Source: Paraburkholderia sp. DHOC27 (GTDB lineage: Bacteria; Pseudomonadota; Gammaproteobacteria; Burkholderiales; Burkholderiaceae). From it: a stretch of DNA of 64,000 nt. The position numbers and the translations under genes were made by a program. Below the pieces are notes generated by a model. That model did no database searches and had not been told where the DNA came from. It was given only the letters and a program-made list of their open reading frames with translations. Shown piece by piece: positions 33,401-42,931 of the stretch (within the stretch, counting starts at the first letter, position 1; every line of letters starts with the position of its first letter). The stretch covers positions 496,001 to 560,000 of the forward strand of contig NZ_QVQV01000002.1 in assembly GCF_003429005.1 (NCBI RefSeq). Reading direction: 5' to 3'.

Positions 33401-33880
33401 ATGCCATCCGCAGAATCGCATCCGCAAAACGACTTCATGAACGCAGCGCGCAAGGAAAGAAAGCGCGTCGAGATCTATCTCGTCAACGGCATTCGCCTGA
33501 CGGGCTGCATCGAGTCGTTCGATCAGTATCTGGTGATGCTGCGCACGCCGGTCGGCTTGCAAGGCATCTACAAGCGCGCCATCTCGACCATCCAGCTCGA
33601 CACCGGAACCCGTCCGGCGCCTCGTGCCGGCCGTCCTTCGCACGGCGAGCACACCACGCGTGGACCGCATGGCTCGCGCGAGCCGCGTGAACATCGCGAA
33701 CCGCGGGAACCCCGTGAACCGCGCGAGTCGTACGGCGCGCAGTCACCCTCCGAGCGCAGTCCGTCCGAGCGCGCGCCGTCGGATCGTCCGGCGGACGGCC
33801 CGGTGGTCGTCACGCGCCGCCGCCGGCTGTTCGGCACGGGCGGTGGCGACGGCGGCGGCAACAACGGCAGCCACGAATAG
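33401..33880 (+). CDS. Hfq-like RNA chaperone with long disordered tail
   Basis: The 159-residue protein has an Sm/Hfq core at about 9-68 ([36 protein letters not shown]), keeping the proximal-face Gln and Phe. The usual YKH motif is YKR, and the KNTVSQM segment is replaced by RTPVGLQG. A tail of about 90 residues has repeated Arg-Glu-Pro units (residues about 95-109) and Ser-Glu-Arg units. Burkholderia carry a second Hfq with an extended C-terminus, and this fits that protein. No ribosome-binding site is obvious before ATG 33401; a start at 33437 would also keep the core. Confidence 0.85.
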   Translation: MPSAESHPQNDFMNAARKERKRVEIYLVNGIRLTGCIESFDQYLVMLRTPVGLQGIYKRAISTIQLDTGTRPAPRAGRPSHGEHTTRGPHGSREPREHREPREPREPRESYGAQSPSERSPSERAPSDRPADGPVVVTRRRRLFGTGGGDGGGNNGSHE

Positions 33881-33928
33881 GTTCACCTGGCCGCGGTAGC
33901 CTCGTCTGCTGCCTCCGTCCTGGGCGGC

Positions 33929-34162
33929 CTAGTCTGCCGCCTCCGTCTTGTTCAGCCGCAGCAGGATCTGTTCGATACGCAAGCGTTGCTGGTGGGTCAG
34001 TTCAAAGCCACACTTGACCGCCAGCACGCGACGCCGCCAGTAGCCCGCGTCGAACATCTGCACCACGGGCTGCCGCGTCGCCCACTCCAGGTGTTCCAGT
34101 TCCGCCTCCACGACATGTAAAGCGTTAAAGCGCTGTGCCGGCTTTCGCCTGTCTGCATTCAT
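33929..34162 (-). CDS. Small protein of unknown function
   Basis: The 77-residue product is charged and predicted helical (QRFNALHVVEAELEHLEWA, then LTHQQRLRIEQILLRLNK). It converges on the Hfq-like gene with a 48-base gap. The composition looks coding and the N-terminus MNADRRKPAQRF is plausible, but I recognise no family. The 295-base space up to 34457 shows nothing further. Confidence 0.5.
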   Translation of the reverse strand: MNADRRKPAQRFNALHVVEAELEHLEWATRQPVVQMFDAGYWRRRVLAVKCGFELTHQQRLRIEQILLRLNKTEAAD

Positions 34163-34457
34163 GTGTGCGCTACCCCGTCAATGTGCCGCTCGGGCTCCGT
34201 CCCGCGACACACCCAAGACGAAATAACCCAGTTGCAATTTGAAGCAAGGTTTGACGACCTGTAGCGGGTGTGGCTCGCCTGCGATGCAAACATGGGGCTG
34301 GGCGCGCGTGGCCCTCGTCACGGTCGCATCACGTGATGCGTGGCCGGCGCGTTTCGTTACGGAAAGGCCCGATGCCACGCAATGGCCAACCGGCCAGGTG
34401 GCCGATGCACGCCGCTTTGCGCTATGCTCAAAGCTCGCTACCTCTGCGGAGTACGAC

Positions 34458-34634
34458 ATGTCCAAGCCGAAGCCTCACGCGCCGGAACCCGTTGAAACGG
34501 CGGACGATCGCCTCGACGAGGCGCTCGACGAAACCTTCCCGGCCAGCGATCCCATCGCCATCGACGCTGACGAACCACGCAGGTCCGCTCCCGCGAAGAC
34601 CCGCCCACACGCGCCAGCTAAAGAGAAGAAGTAG
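34458..34634 (+). CDS. Small acidic protein with TFPASDP motif
   Basis: This 58-residue protein starts at ATG 34458, with GGAG six bases upstream. The middle carries DRLDEALDETFPASDPIA, a motif found in many short uncharacterised proteobacterial proteins. The tail is Lys/Arg/Pro/Ala-rich. It is probably disordered, with one conserved binding element. Function unknown. Confidence 0.7.
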   Translation: MSKPKPHAPEPVETADDRLDEALDETFPASDPIAIDADEPRRSAPAKTRPHAPAKEKK

Positions 34635-34786
34635 CGTTTTTATTTGCGATCCGGCAGGTATGCGCAAACGGTGAGGCAAGCACCGGGCATGGGTTAGCGC
34701 AGCGGCATGCCACGCACGCATTGGCGTGGACTGCTGGGTGGCCAGGCGCTCGCCATTTGCTGCCCATTGTTCGTGGTGTGCGCGTC

Positions 34787-34830
34787 GTGCGGTCGCTATG
34801 TGGTCGCCGTGCGGTCGCCGTGCGGTCGCG
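34787..34830. repeat. Four 11-bp tandem repeats
   Basis: Units at 34787, 34798, 34809 and 34820 are variants of GTGCGGTCGCC. They lie in the 348-base gap 34635-34982 before the LtrA gene; nothing else is seen in the gap. Confidence 0.75.
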
Positions 34831-34982
34831 ATCAGCCGCGATAAAGCCGCAATACGACCGCTACACAGCCGCGCAGTAGCGCGAACACGGCGGCGCAACC
34901 AGGCAACGACCCAGCCACCCAACAGCGCGCGAAAGCAAAACCGCGCGCCCACACTGCCCGCTCCCGCAGAAGGAACGACAGC

Positions 34983-36185
34983 ATGTCCATTGAGACCACT
35001 AGCCCTGCCCGCTTCCTGCGCGAGCGCGATGGCCACGAAGCGCGTGTTACGTATGTCGAACTGTTTTTCGACCTGATCTACGCGTTTGCCGTCACGCAGC
35101 TTTCACATCGCCTCGTCCACGACCTGAGCGCGGTGAGCGCGCTGCAAACCCTGATCCTCTGGTTCGCGGTGTGGCTGGGCTGGCAGTACACCTGCTGGGT
35201 CACCAACTGGTTCGACCCGGAGCGCATCCAGGTGCGCCTGCTGCTGTTTGCGGTGATGCTGATCGGCATGGTGATGGCCGCCAGTCTGCCACTGGCGTGG
35301 GGCGAACGCGGCCTCGTGTTCGCGATCAGTTACGTGGCGATCCAGGTGGGCCGCAGTCTCGTGGTGCTGGGCTTTCTCGGCTCGCGTCACGCGCTTACCG
35401 CGAACTTCCGGCGCATCTGCGGGTGGCTCGTCATCTCAGGCATTGCGTGGATCGCCGGCGGTCTGCTCGACGGTACACCGCGCTTTGCGTGCTGGGCGGT
35501 GGCCGTGCTGTGCGAATACGTGTCGCCGATGTTCGGCTTCCCGCTGCCCATACTCGGCCGCTCCAGCGCCGCAGACTGGCGCACCACGGAGGGCGGCCAC
35601 ATCGCCGAACGCTGCCAGGCCTTCGTGATCCTCGCGCTCGGCGAATCGGTGCTGGTCACGGGCGGCACGCTGTCGGACCTGGCGGCATGGAGCGCGCCGG
35701 CCATCATCGCGTTTCTGGTGTGCTTCGCGGGCAGCGTGGCGATGTGGTGGGTCTACTTCGATACCAGCAGCAGCGCCGGCAGCCACGCCATCTCGCGCGC
35801 GAGCGAGCCTGGCCAGATGGCAGCGTACTTTCATTACGTGCACGTGGTGCTGATTGCGGGCGTGATCGTGTCGGCGGCGGCGGATGACCTCGTCATCCTG
35901 CATCCACCCGAGCACATCAGCGGATCGACGGCGTGGCTGCTGCTCGGCGGTCCGGCCATCTACGTGGTGGGCAACGGGCTATACAAGCGCGTGGTGTACG
36001 GCTCGTTCCCGTTGTCGCACTGGATAGGGCTGGCGCTGCTCGCGCTCGTCGTGCCGTTTGCGTTCCACACCGACTTGCTGATGACGGGCGGTCTGACGAC
36101 CGCCGTGATGATCGTCGTGGCTGCGTGGGAGAGCATCTCGCGCCGCAGTTCGGCGCGCGGTGTGGAGGCGGTCAGCGCGGAATAG
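34983..36185 (+). CDS. Low-temperature-requirement protein A (LtrA) family membrane protein
   Basis: This 400-residue protein has about twelve hydrophobic segments and LtrA landmarks: VTYVELFFDLIYAFAVTQLSH near the N-terminus, HIAERCQAFVILALGESVLVTG in the middle and FHYVHVVLIAGVIVSAAADD later. The family was named from a Listeria cold-growth mutant; the biochemical role is unknown. AAGGA precedes ATG 34983. It ends before a bidirectional terminator shared with the converging DUF2968 gene. Confidence 0.88.
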   Translation: MSIETTSPARFLRERDGHEARVTYVELFFDLIYAFAVTQLSHRLVHDLSAVSALQTLILWFAVWLGWQYTCWVTNWFDPERIQVRLLLFAVMLIGMVMAASLPLAWGERGLVFAISYVAIQVGRSLVVLGFLGSRHALTANFRRICGWLVISGIAWIAGGLLDGTPRFACWAVAVLCEYVSPMFGFPLPILGRSSAADWRTTEGGHIAERCQAFVILALGESVLVTGGTLSDLAAWSAPAIIAFLVCFAGSVAMWWVYFDTSSSAGSHAISRASEPGQMAAYFHYVHVVLIAGVIVSAAADDLVILHPPEHISGSTAWLLLGGPAIYVVGNGLYKRVVYGSFPLSHWIGLALLALVVPFAFHTDLLMTGGLTTAVMIVVAAWESISRRSSARGVEAVSAE

Positions 36186-36377
36186 CCTGAAGGGCCGGAC
36201 ACGGGTTTGGTTTTGGCTCTGCGGGTTTGCGGTTGGACTTCGCCCCCCCCTTTAACCTGCTTTTACAACCGGCTTTTTACTCGAATTTCCACCTCATTTC
36301 CTGCCAGTCTCATGCCGTTTCCTTGCGCATTTCTATTCGATTTTTTCCCGCTTTCGCTTAAAAGAATCACCCAAAAG

Positions 36378-36413
36378 AAAAAACCTCGTGCGGCGTCCCG
36401 TACGAGGTTTTTT
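36378..36413. terminator. Bidirectional Rho-independent terminator
   Basis: AAAAAACCTCGT (36378-36389) pairs with ACGAGGTTTTTT (36402-36413) across a 12-base loop, giving a T tract in both directions. It ends the LtrA gene and the tad/DUF2968 unit. The other bases between 36186 and 36484 hold no gene. Confidence 0.92.
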
Positions 36414-36484
36414 GTCCATCTGACTGCCACATGTTTCGTGACAGCGGTCGGGCCAGGCAATCAGCTTCCGGCCGGTTACCTGCT

Positions 36485-37207
36485 TCAGCGCGCCATAGTA
36501 GGCAAACCCGAATCGAGCTGACGCTGCAGATCCTGCACCTGCTTCTGCGCCGCGCGCAACTCGCTCTGGGCCTGCGCCTTCTGCTGCGCAAGCGCGGTGG
36601 CTTCCGCCTGGGTCTGTTGCTGCTGGCTGTTGACCAGCGTCTGTTGCTGATGCGCCACTTCGAGGTCTGCCTGCAGACGGTTGGCGCGGTCCTGCGACAA
36701 CGCGATCATCCGCTCCGTGAAAGCCTTCTGTGCCGCCAGGCGGATGCGGCGGATTTCCACCTCGGACAACTGCACCGTTTGCCGCACGAAGTCCTTGTAG
36801 ATGAGTTCCGCGCGCGTGTCGTCATCGGTCTTGATGACGCGCCAGAAGGTTTTCTGCTGGAACAACGCGACGTAGTACGTCATCTCTTTCGCGTTATAGA
36901 GCAGGCTCGCACCGTAGCTACCGTTGTAGGTGGTGCGCAGTTCTGTCAGATCCGTACCGCGGATCAACTGCTGCAATTCCGCCACGTTACCGGCGGCGGA
37001 TTGCTTTGCTTCATCAGGCGTCAACGCAGTGGTCTGCCCCGACTCGGCCGGAGTCGTGGCGGGCAATGCGCTCGTGGTTGCATCCTGGGGTACGACGGCA
37101 GCACTTGCTGCGCTGTTCGGCAAAGCCTGAGCGAAGACACCCTGCGCTGCCCCCAACGCGACCAGAGCGCCTAAGGCGATCTGCCGAAGTTTCGACTTAT
37201 GGTCCAT
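36485..37207 (-). CDS. DUF2968 exported coiled-coil protein
   Basis: The 240-residue protein has a signal peptide (cut near VFAQ, residue 27), a Thr/Ala/Ser-rich segment, the DUF2968 core (LRTTYNGSYGASLLYNAKEMTYYVALFQQKTFWRVIKT), and a long Gln/Ala-rich coiled coil from about 155 to 232. The family is found in Burkholderiales. It lies 48 bases downstream of the sigma-54 activator gene at the end of the tad locus and may be co-transcribed. Its role in pilus function is not known. Confidence 0.85.
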   Translation of the reverse strand: MDHKSKLRQIALGALVALGAAQGVFAQALPNSAASAAVVPQDATTSALPATTPAESGQTTALTPDEAKQSAAGNVAELQQLIRGTDLTELRTTYNGSYGASLLYNAKEMTYYVALFQQKTFWRVIKTDDDTRAELIYKDFVRQTVQLSEVEIRRIRLAAQKAFTERMIALSQDRANRLQADLEVAHQQQTLVNSQQQQTQAEATALAQQKAQAQSELRAAQKQVQDLQRQLDSGLPTMAR

Positions 37208-37255
37208 GTAATTCCTGCTCGAACAGTTTTTGTTTTATTGCAAAACGTCTCATTA

Positions 37256-38647
37256 TTACTCAGTTTCGCGGCTCTCGGGCTCTTCGTCGAAAATTTGATA
37301 CTTGCGCATTTTCTCCCATAAGACTTTGCGGCTAATCCCCAGCGTTCCCGCCGTATCCTGGCGGCGCCAACCATTCGCGTCGAGCGCCGCCAGCACGCGG
37401 TTGCGCTCGTTCATATCCCATTTGCTGCGATCCACCAGCACTTCCGCGGCGCTCTCGGCGGGCACCGGCTGGTTGCTGCGCGCCTGCGCCAACAACCGCT
37501 GCAGACGCGCGGCATCCCAGGCGCCGACCTGGCGCACCGTCACGCCGATCCGCTCCGCCAGGTTGCGCAGTTCGCGCACGTTGCCGGGGAAATACGTGTC
37601 GGCCACCGCGTCGGCCAGCCAGTACGGCAGGTCCGGCAACGCATCGAGCCGTTCCGCGCCCACCACCGACGCAATGAACGACTTGAAGATGGCGATCTTG
37701 TCGACCGCGCCGCGCTCCTCCAGCGACGGAATTTTAAGTTCGATCACGGCCAGCCGGTAGAACAGGTCGGCGCGAAACGTGCCGTCCTTGACGAGTTGCG
37801 GCAGATGCTTGTGACTCGCCGCCACCAGCCGGAAATCGAGCTTCACCGGCGTGGCCGAGCCGATCCGCGTGACCGCACTGTCCTCCAGCACGCGCAGCAG
37901 CTTGACCTGCTGGTAAAGCGGCAGATCGCCGATTTCATCGAGGAACAGCGTGCCGCCGTCGGCCTGCTCGAAATAGCCTTTGTGGGCCACCACTGCGCCC
38001 GTGAACGAGCCCTTCGAGTGGCCGAAGAAGAGCGACTCGAACAGACCATCCGGAATCGCGCCGCAGTTCACCGGCACGAACGGGCCCTGCCCGTAGCGGC
38101 GGTGCTTTTCATGCAGCAGTTGGGCGATGCGTTCCTTGCCGACGCCGGTCTCGCCGTGCACCAGCACCGGCGTGTCGCAGTCGGCGAAGGTGTCCACTTC
38201 GTGCAGCAGCGCCTGCATGCATTCCGAGTTCGCCACCAGCGCGCTCGACTCGAGCGTCCTGGCGCTGTGCGCGCGCATCTGCAACACCAGCTTGGTGACC
38301 ATGCCGCGCAGTTCGGCACAGGTGAAATCGAGCGGCAGGACGTGCGAATACTCGGACGGGTACATCGTCGGATCGTGATCGCGGGGCGCCGCGCCCACCC
38401 ACACCACCGGCATGCCGTGAGCGGCCTGCCAGTCGCGCAGGATCAGCGCGCCGCTGTCGATCACCGACACGCTGATGATGGCGAGCGCCGGCCGCGCGGC
38501 GGTCCGTTCGGGCGAGATCGCGATGTCGTCCGCGCGGATCACCTCGACATCGAAGCTCGCCATGCAGCGGGCGACCCGGTCGACGATGTCGGCCTTGCCT
38601 TCCCAGACGTAGATATCGAGTTCGTCGATTTTGGCGGTGGTTCTCAT
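37256..38647 (-). CDS. Sigma-54-dependent transcriptional activator in the tad locus
   Basis: The 463-residue activator has a receiver-like N-terminal domain (1-125) without a clear phospho-accepting Asp pattern, then a AAA+ domain with Walker A GETGVGKE (165-172), Walker [12 protein letters not shown] (231-241) and the sigma-54 contact loop GSFTGA (213-218, a variant of GAFTGA). A C-terminal Fis helix-turn-helix ([21 protein letters not shown]) ends the protein. It starts 11 bases after tadG, so it belongs to the locus. It could also serve the sigma-54 promoters of the peptide genes, but that is only a possibility. Confidence 0.92.
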   Translation of the reverse strand: MRTTAKIDELDIYVWEGKADIVDRVARCMASFDVEVIRADDIAISPERTAARPALAIISVSVIDSGALILRDWQAAHGMPVVWVGAAPRDHDPTMYPSEYSHVLPLDFTCAELRGMVTKLVLQMRAHSARTLESSALVANSECMQALLHEVDTFADCDTPVLVHGETGVGKERIAQLLHEKHRRYGQGPFVPVNCGAIPDGLFESLFFGHSKGSFTGAVVAHKGYFEQADGGTLFLDEIGDLPLYQQVKLLRVLEDSAVTRIGSATPVKLDFRLVAASHKHLPQLVKDGTFRADLFYRLAVIELKIPSLEERGAVDKIAIFKSFIASVVGAERLDALPDLPYWLADAVADTYFPGNVRELRNLAERIGVTVRQVGAWDAARLQRLLAQARSNQPVPAESAAEVLVDRSKWDMNERNRVLAALDANGWRRQDTAGTLGISRKVLWEKMRKYQIFDEEPESRETE

Positions 38648-38657
38648 GGGCAAAGAA

Positions 38658-40505
38658 TCAGTAAACCAGTTGTGCCTGACCGCAGGTCAGTCCGAGATCG
38701 TGAACTGTCACGACACCGATCTGGACACCCAGCAGTTGGAGTAAAGGAACCAGCAACGCGTCGAGCGAGTTGAGGATGGGCGTGAGCAGATTGACCAGAG
38801 CGTTGAGCAGCCCCACTACCGCGTTGTAGACGAGACCATTTGTCAACGGAACGCCCGCAAACACCGCGTAGACGGAACTGGACAGTGCCGAGACAACCTG
38901 GGTCAGCACGCCGCTGGTGGCCGAACCCAGGGCATTGGTGTTGGTGGATTGGTAGTCGTCACTATCACCCACAATGCCGTTGAACGTCATCGTCGCCGGC
39001 TGGGCCTGCTGGAGATTCAGGAGCAGCCCGGTCGGCGTAGGCTTGGCAGTGGGGTTACCCACATACAGGCTAAGCGCGTCCACCCCTAACACGGTCAGAC
39101 TCGTCACCGGCACGGGCGTATTGCAGGCCATCAATGTTTTATAGTTGGTCAGATTGCTGGCGGCGTCCATGCCGACACAGAGCGATGCAACACCCGCCTG
39201 TGCCGAGATCACGCTCTGACTGGCCGCCTTCGATGTCGTGCATTGCGTGCTCTGCAAGCCTGCCGTGCCTGACGCCACATCGATCGAAACGGGCAGATTC
39301 AACGCGCTCATCTGCACAATGCCGAGGAGATTCACATTGAGCAACTGAACGTTGAGATAGAGCCGCACCGCCGCCGAATGTGCGCTGGTACGTGGCGTGC
39401 CGTCCGCGTTGAAACCCGCCTCGCCCACCGCGATCACCGGCGGCTCGAGCAACCGCGCCTGCGCCGTGACGTTCGCCAGAGCGCCGAGATTCAGCGCCGT
39501 GCCCAGATTGATCGCGGACTGTCCGTTGCCGATCTCGGCGGCCACCATCAACGCGTCGAGCACGTTCACCGTTGCGGTCGCCGCCGCCTGCGGATCACCC
39601 AGCGCCACGGCAAGTAATCCGTTGGTGCCTGCGCTGTTGCCCAAGGCAATCTGCTGCCCACCCGGAATCGACGCGGCAATCGTTCCCAAATCCGTGATGA
39701 CGGTCGCGCTCGCGGTCGTGCTCTGACTGACCGCCGTTGCCATCGCCCTGACCAGTTGCGCCAGCGTGACCTGGGTATTGAGCAACTGGCTCATCGAACC
39801 CACGCCCAGCGCGGTCGCCAGATCGCCCAGTTTAATCTGCGCCGAAGCGAGCCCCTGATACGAGGCCACGCTCAGATTCAGATTGCCGCCCAGCAGGCCA
39901 TTCAGCAGTCCGTTGAGCAAGCCGCCCGAGAGACTCGCTACCGCCGTCGTTACGGAGAACGAACGGACGTTGGTGCTCTGTGCGGTGGCAGTGGCCTGCA
40001 GCGTGCGCGCCGGTCCCATGAAGAAGTACGGCACGGTCTGCTGGACCGTTACCTGCACCGCATTCATCGGCGTGCCCGTGAGTGCGAAATACGATTGCCC
40101 TGCGTTGACGGACGGATCCCAGCGTCCACACACCACCGTGACGGTGGCGTTCGGCATGTTGTTGCCGGTCTGCGCATTCTGCTGCGCGGAGGCGGTGGCC
40201 GCGGCGCAATCGCCCGCCGTGCTGGTCGCGCTGCCAATGGTTTGCGCGCCTGCGGCAGCGGCCAGATCGGCCGTGCGTTGCAGATCGCGGCGCATGAAAT
40301 AAAAGTTGCCGACGTCGATCGCACCCAGCGCGGCGAGCGCGATGGCGAGGCACAGGGCCGCCACCAGCAGCGTCGAGCCACGCTGACGACGCCGCGTCAC
40401 CGCGCGCACCCTTGCCATGCGCTCGCTATCACGGCGAACGTGCAGCGCGGCCGGCGATTCGCCAGACCGTTGCGTGCGCACGAAAGATGGGAAGCGTCTC
40501 GGCAT
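38658..40505 (-). CDS. tadG: TadG-like pilus assembly protein
   Basis: The 615-residue protein begins with a cytoplasmic basic stretch and a pseudopilin-type membrane segment ([47 protein letters not shown], given here by its ends at about residues 42-88). A large periplasmic part follows, with many Ala/Val/Thr/Leu repeats and few cysteines. The N-terminal pattern and the context define TadG; the family links the pilus to the envelope. It starts two bases after the stop of the DUF3613 gene and is followed by the activator gene. Confidence 0.86.
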   Translation of the reverse strand: MPRRFPSFVRTQRSGESPAALHVRRDSERMARVRAVTRRRQRGSTLLVAALCLAIALAALGAIDVGNFYFMRRDLQRTADLAAAAGAQTIGSATSTAGDCAAATASAQQNAQTGNNMPNATVTVVCGRWDPSVNAGQSYFALTGTPMNAVQVTVQQTVPYFFMGPARTLQATATAQSTNVRSFSVTTAVASLSGGLLNGLLNGLLGGNLNLSVASYQGLASAQIKLGDLATALGVGSMSQLLNTQVTLAQLVRAMATAVSQSTTASATVITDLGTIAASIPGGQQIALGNSAGTNGLLAVALGDPQAAATATVNVLDALMVAAEIGNGQSAINLGTALNLGALANVTAQARLLEPPVIAVGEAGFNADGTPRTSAHSAAVRLYLNVQLLNVNLLGIVQMSALNLPVSIDVASGTAGLQSTQCTTSKAASQSVISAQAGVASLCVGMDAASNLTNYKTLMACNTPVPVTSLTVLGVDALSLYVGNPTAKPTPTGLLLNLQQAQPATMTFNGIVGDSDDYQSTNTNALGSATSGVLTQVVSALSSSVYAVFAGVPLTNGLVYNAVVGLLNALVNLLTPILNSLDALLVPLLQLLGVQIGVVTVHDLGLTCGQAQLVY

Positions 40506-40506
40506 A

Positions 40507-40968
40507 TCAGTTCTGCGGCAGTCCGCCCGACGGCGAGCCGCCGCTGCCGCCCTGACCCATCATGGAGCCGTACGATTCCGGAATCTTCGACGTGAACGAC
40601 GTCAGATAGCGTTGATATGCGAGTCCGGCTTCCGCGCCGAGCATCGGTTGCGCGGGCGCGGCGGCGGTGTTGCTGCGCTGGAGCGCGAGCCACGCATTTG
40701 TCGCGTGGTCCACTTCGCTCGGCGGCGCGCTCGCCTCACCGGCATCGCCCTGCGCCCAGCACGGCGCCGCGCAGCCGAGCGACGTCAGCATCAGCAGCGC
40801 GGTCAACGCGCGCAGCACACGCGCCTGCTGCGACGCTTGTGTTGTACGTGCCTTCGCCCTCGCCTTCCCGTTCACCGCCACGCACCGCGCGGCGGCGTGC
40901 TGAATGACCACCGCGGCCGCAGAGGCCGCAGTGGACTCACCACGCGCATCGTCATTGATCTTGTTCAT
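40507..40968 (-). CDS. DUF3613 protein of the tad locus
   Basis: The 153-residue protein has an internal hydrophobic signal (ALTALLMLTSLGCAAPCWAQ). A DUF3613 domain follows, with ATNAWLALQRSN, MLGAEAGLAYQRYLTSF and a Gly/Ser-rich C-terminal tail. An unusually long basic/Ala-rich N-terminus precedes the signal, so translation might start later; GGGGGGAAAG before ATG 40968 supports the position given. The family occurs next to tadD/tadG in Burkholderiales, with unknown function. Confidence 0.8.
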   Translation of the reverse strand: MNKINDDARGESTAASAAAVVIQHAAARCVAVNGKARAKARTTQASQQARVLRALTALLMLTSLGCAAPCWAQGDAGEASAPPSEVDHATNAWLALQRSNTAAAPAQPMLGAEAGLAYQRYLTSFTSKIPESYGSMMGQGGSGGSPSGGLPQN

Positions 40969-40985
40969 CTTTCCCCCCAAACTTT

Positions 40986-41888
40986 TTATTGTGCGAACCG
41001 TTGCAACAGACGCGGCGCCGCATCGAACGTCTGGCCGCTCATCGCCACCGGCGCGGCCATCGGCGGCGCAGCGCGTGGGTCTTGCTGACTCTGCTGACTC
41101 TGCTGAAGCTGCTGCATCTGCGCTGCGTGTTGATACGTGTGCCCCGCCACCGTGACCTTGTGCGCATCGCCGCGAATCGCGGCCCGCACATCGGGCGTGA
41201 ACTTCTGCTGCTCCATCAACGCCGCAGCGGGTTTCTCTTCGCCGCTCGCGAGCAGGTAAAGCGCGATATTGCTGATGATCTTCGGATTGCTTTGATCGAG
41301 CTCCGCCGCCTTCATCAACGGCACGCGGGCACCGGCTATGTTGCCCTCGCGCAGGCGCGCGTAGCCGAGATCGGACAGCGTGAGCGCGTCGGTCGGCGCG
41401 AGTTGCGCAGCCTGCTGCAACTCGTCGGCGGCGCGCGCAAAGTCACCCGCAGCGCCCGCGATCAAACCGAGGCCACGATGACCGCGTGCAGCCAGCGGCG
41501 TTTGCAGCAGCTTCGTATAACTCTGCGCCGCGGCCGCCGGTTGCTGCGTCATCCGCAACGCGTCGGCGCGCAGCACGATGGTGTCCGGCGTCACACCGTA
41601 CTGTTTCTCGTAGGCGTCGATATGCGCGAGCGACGCGTAATACAGCCCTTGCGCCTGCATGCGGTTGATCAGGTCCAGGTAAGTGCCGGGCGCGTCCGGC
41701 GCCGGGTCACGCGTGGCCTGCTGAATCTCCGCGGCACGTTCCGCCTGTGCACCGACGCCATAGCCCGACGGCATCGCACAGGCGCCCAGCGTGGCCAGCA
41801 TCAGCAGCACCCCGGCGCGTTGCATGGTGCGCACGGCGGGGCGCGCAGTGCGCAACGCAGGCGGTTGAAAAAATACGTCGTACGTCAT
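40986..41888 (-). CDS. tadD: TadD-like lipoprotein with TPR repeats
   Basis: The 300-residue protein has a lipoprotein signal (LLMLATLGAC) and TPR-like helical repeats over about 85-235 (TPDTIVLRADALRMTQQPAAAAQSY, ALTLSDLGYARLREGNIAGA). A Gln-rich tail (MQQLQQSQQSQQ) follows. TadD proteins help place the secretin. The start at ATG 41888 has AGGT six bases upstream; the ATG at 41894 is an alternative. It follows tadC by eight bases. Confidence 0.88.
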   Translation of the reverse strand: MTYDVFFQPPALRTARPAVRTMQRAGVLLMLATLGACAMPSGYGVGAQAERAAEIQQATRDPAPDAPGTYLDLINRMQAQGLYYASLAHIDAYEKQYGVTPDTIVLRADALRMTQQPAAAAQSYTKLLQTPLAARGHRGLGLIAGAAGDFARAADELQQAAQLAPTDALTLSDLGYARLREGNIAGARVPLMKAAELDQSNPKIISNIALYLLASGEEKPAAALMEQQKFTPDVRAAIRGDAHKVTVAGHTYQHAAQMQQLQQSQQSQQDPRAAPPMAAPVAMSGQTFDAAPRLLQRFAQ

Positions 41889-41896
41889 GGCCATAC

Positions 41897-42931
41897 CTAC
41901 CGTTTCATGGACTTCAGCGAATGCGTCACCGCCAGCACGCCGGGGCCGGCCGTGACGATCATCAGCGCGGGCAGCAACGTCATGATCATCACGCCCGTCA
42001 TCTTCACGGACATGCGGCCGATGCGGTCGCGCAACATGGCGCGGCGCGTTTCGCGCAGCCGTTCGCCGAACTGCTTGAGCGGTTCCTGCACTGCGCCGCC
42101 GTGCCGGTCCACCTGGATCAGCAGACGCACGACCGCGCGCATGTCTTCGTTGTCGTAACTCGACGCGAGCCGCTGCAACGACTGCTCGCGCGTGCGGCCT
42201 GCCGCGAATTGGCGCTGGGCGATTTCGAGTTCGCCGGAGAGGATGGGCAGCACGCCTTTGAAATCGCTGACCATCACCTGCAGGCTTTGATCGAGCGAGA
42301 GCCCCACGCCCTGCAACAGACGCAGCAGGTCGACCAGCATCGGCAGTTCGTCGACCACCCCGAGCCGGCGGTTGGACGCGCGGCGCTGGATGTAGATTTT
42401 CGGAGCGAGAAAGCCGACGATTACCATGCCGACCACCAGCGCGAGATAGCGCCGGTTCTCGAGATGGCCGCTCGCCAGCACGCTGGCGATCAGCGGCAGA
42501 ACGATCGCGCCGGCGATGCGCGTCATCAGGAAGAGCCCACGGGTGCGCGTGTCGATGAAGCCGCACTGTTCGAGAAAGCGCCGGTCCTCATCGGCCACCA
42601 TCTTGCGGCCGAGCGGCGTGTCGAGCCAGCGGATGCCGGCCAGCGCGAGACTGTCCAGCAGTCCCTTGAAGCCCTTGCGCGGCCCGGTCTTGCCATCGGC
42701 GCCGCTGTTCGCTGCGTTGTTGGCGGGCTTCGTCGCACCGTCCTTGCCGGCTGCCGCATTTGCGGCGACACGCGCCGCGCTTTGCTGCGCCCGTTGATCC
42801 AGCGCATGCACGAGCGTGCGTTCGCTGCGCCGCGAGGCGGCGATTCTCGCCAGCACGAGCCCGGCAATCAACAGCAACGCCAGTGCGGCGACAGCGAGCG
42901 CAATGGCGGCTATCTGGTTCGCGTCCATCAT
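41897..42931 (-). CDS. tadC: Tad inner-membrane platform protein TadC
   Basis: The 344-residue protein is a type II secretion F-domain membrane protein: an N-terminal membrane helix, a basic linker, two more helices, the F domain (LPMLVDLLRLLQGVGLSLDQSLQVM, EPLKQFGERLRETRRAMLRDRIGRM) and a final hydrophobic pair. Together with TadB it forms the platform on which CpaF acts. Start ATG 42931 overlaps the tadB stop by four bases (ATGA). Confidence 0.93.
   Translation of the reverse strand: MMDANQIAAIALAVAALALLLIAGLVLARIAASRRSERTLVHALDQRAQQSAARVAANAAAGKDGATKPANNAANSGADGKTGPRKGFKGLLDSLALAGIRWLDTPLGRKMVADEDRRFLEQCGFIDTRTRGLFLMTRIAGAIVLPLIASVLASGHLENRRYLALVVGMVIVGFLAPKIYIQRRASNRRLGVVDELPMLVDLLRLLQGVGLSLDQSLQVMVSDFKGVLPILSGELEIAQRQFAAGRTREQSLQRLASSYDNEDMRAVVRLLIQVDRHGGAVQEPLKQFGERLRETRRAMLRDRIGRMSVKMTGVMIMTLLPALMIVTAGPGVLAVTHSLKSMKR

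Noticed and set aside
34787..34830. Tandem repeats considered as a CRISPR array
   Set aside because: The units are 11 bases and directly adjacent, with no spacers. No cas gene is in the window.
37256..38647. The tad-locus activator as the regulator of the peptide promoters
   Set aside because: It is not rejected outright, but it is 26 kb away and only the shared sigma-54 dependence links them, so it was not used in the annotation of the peptides.
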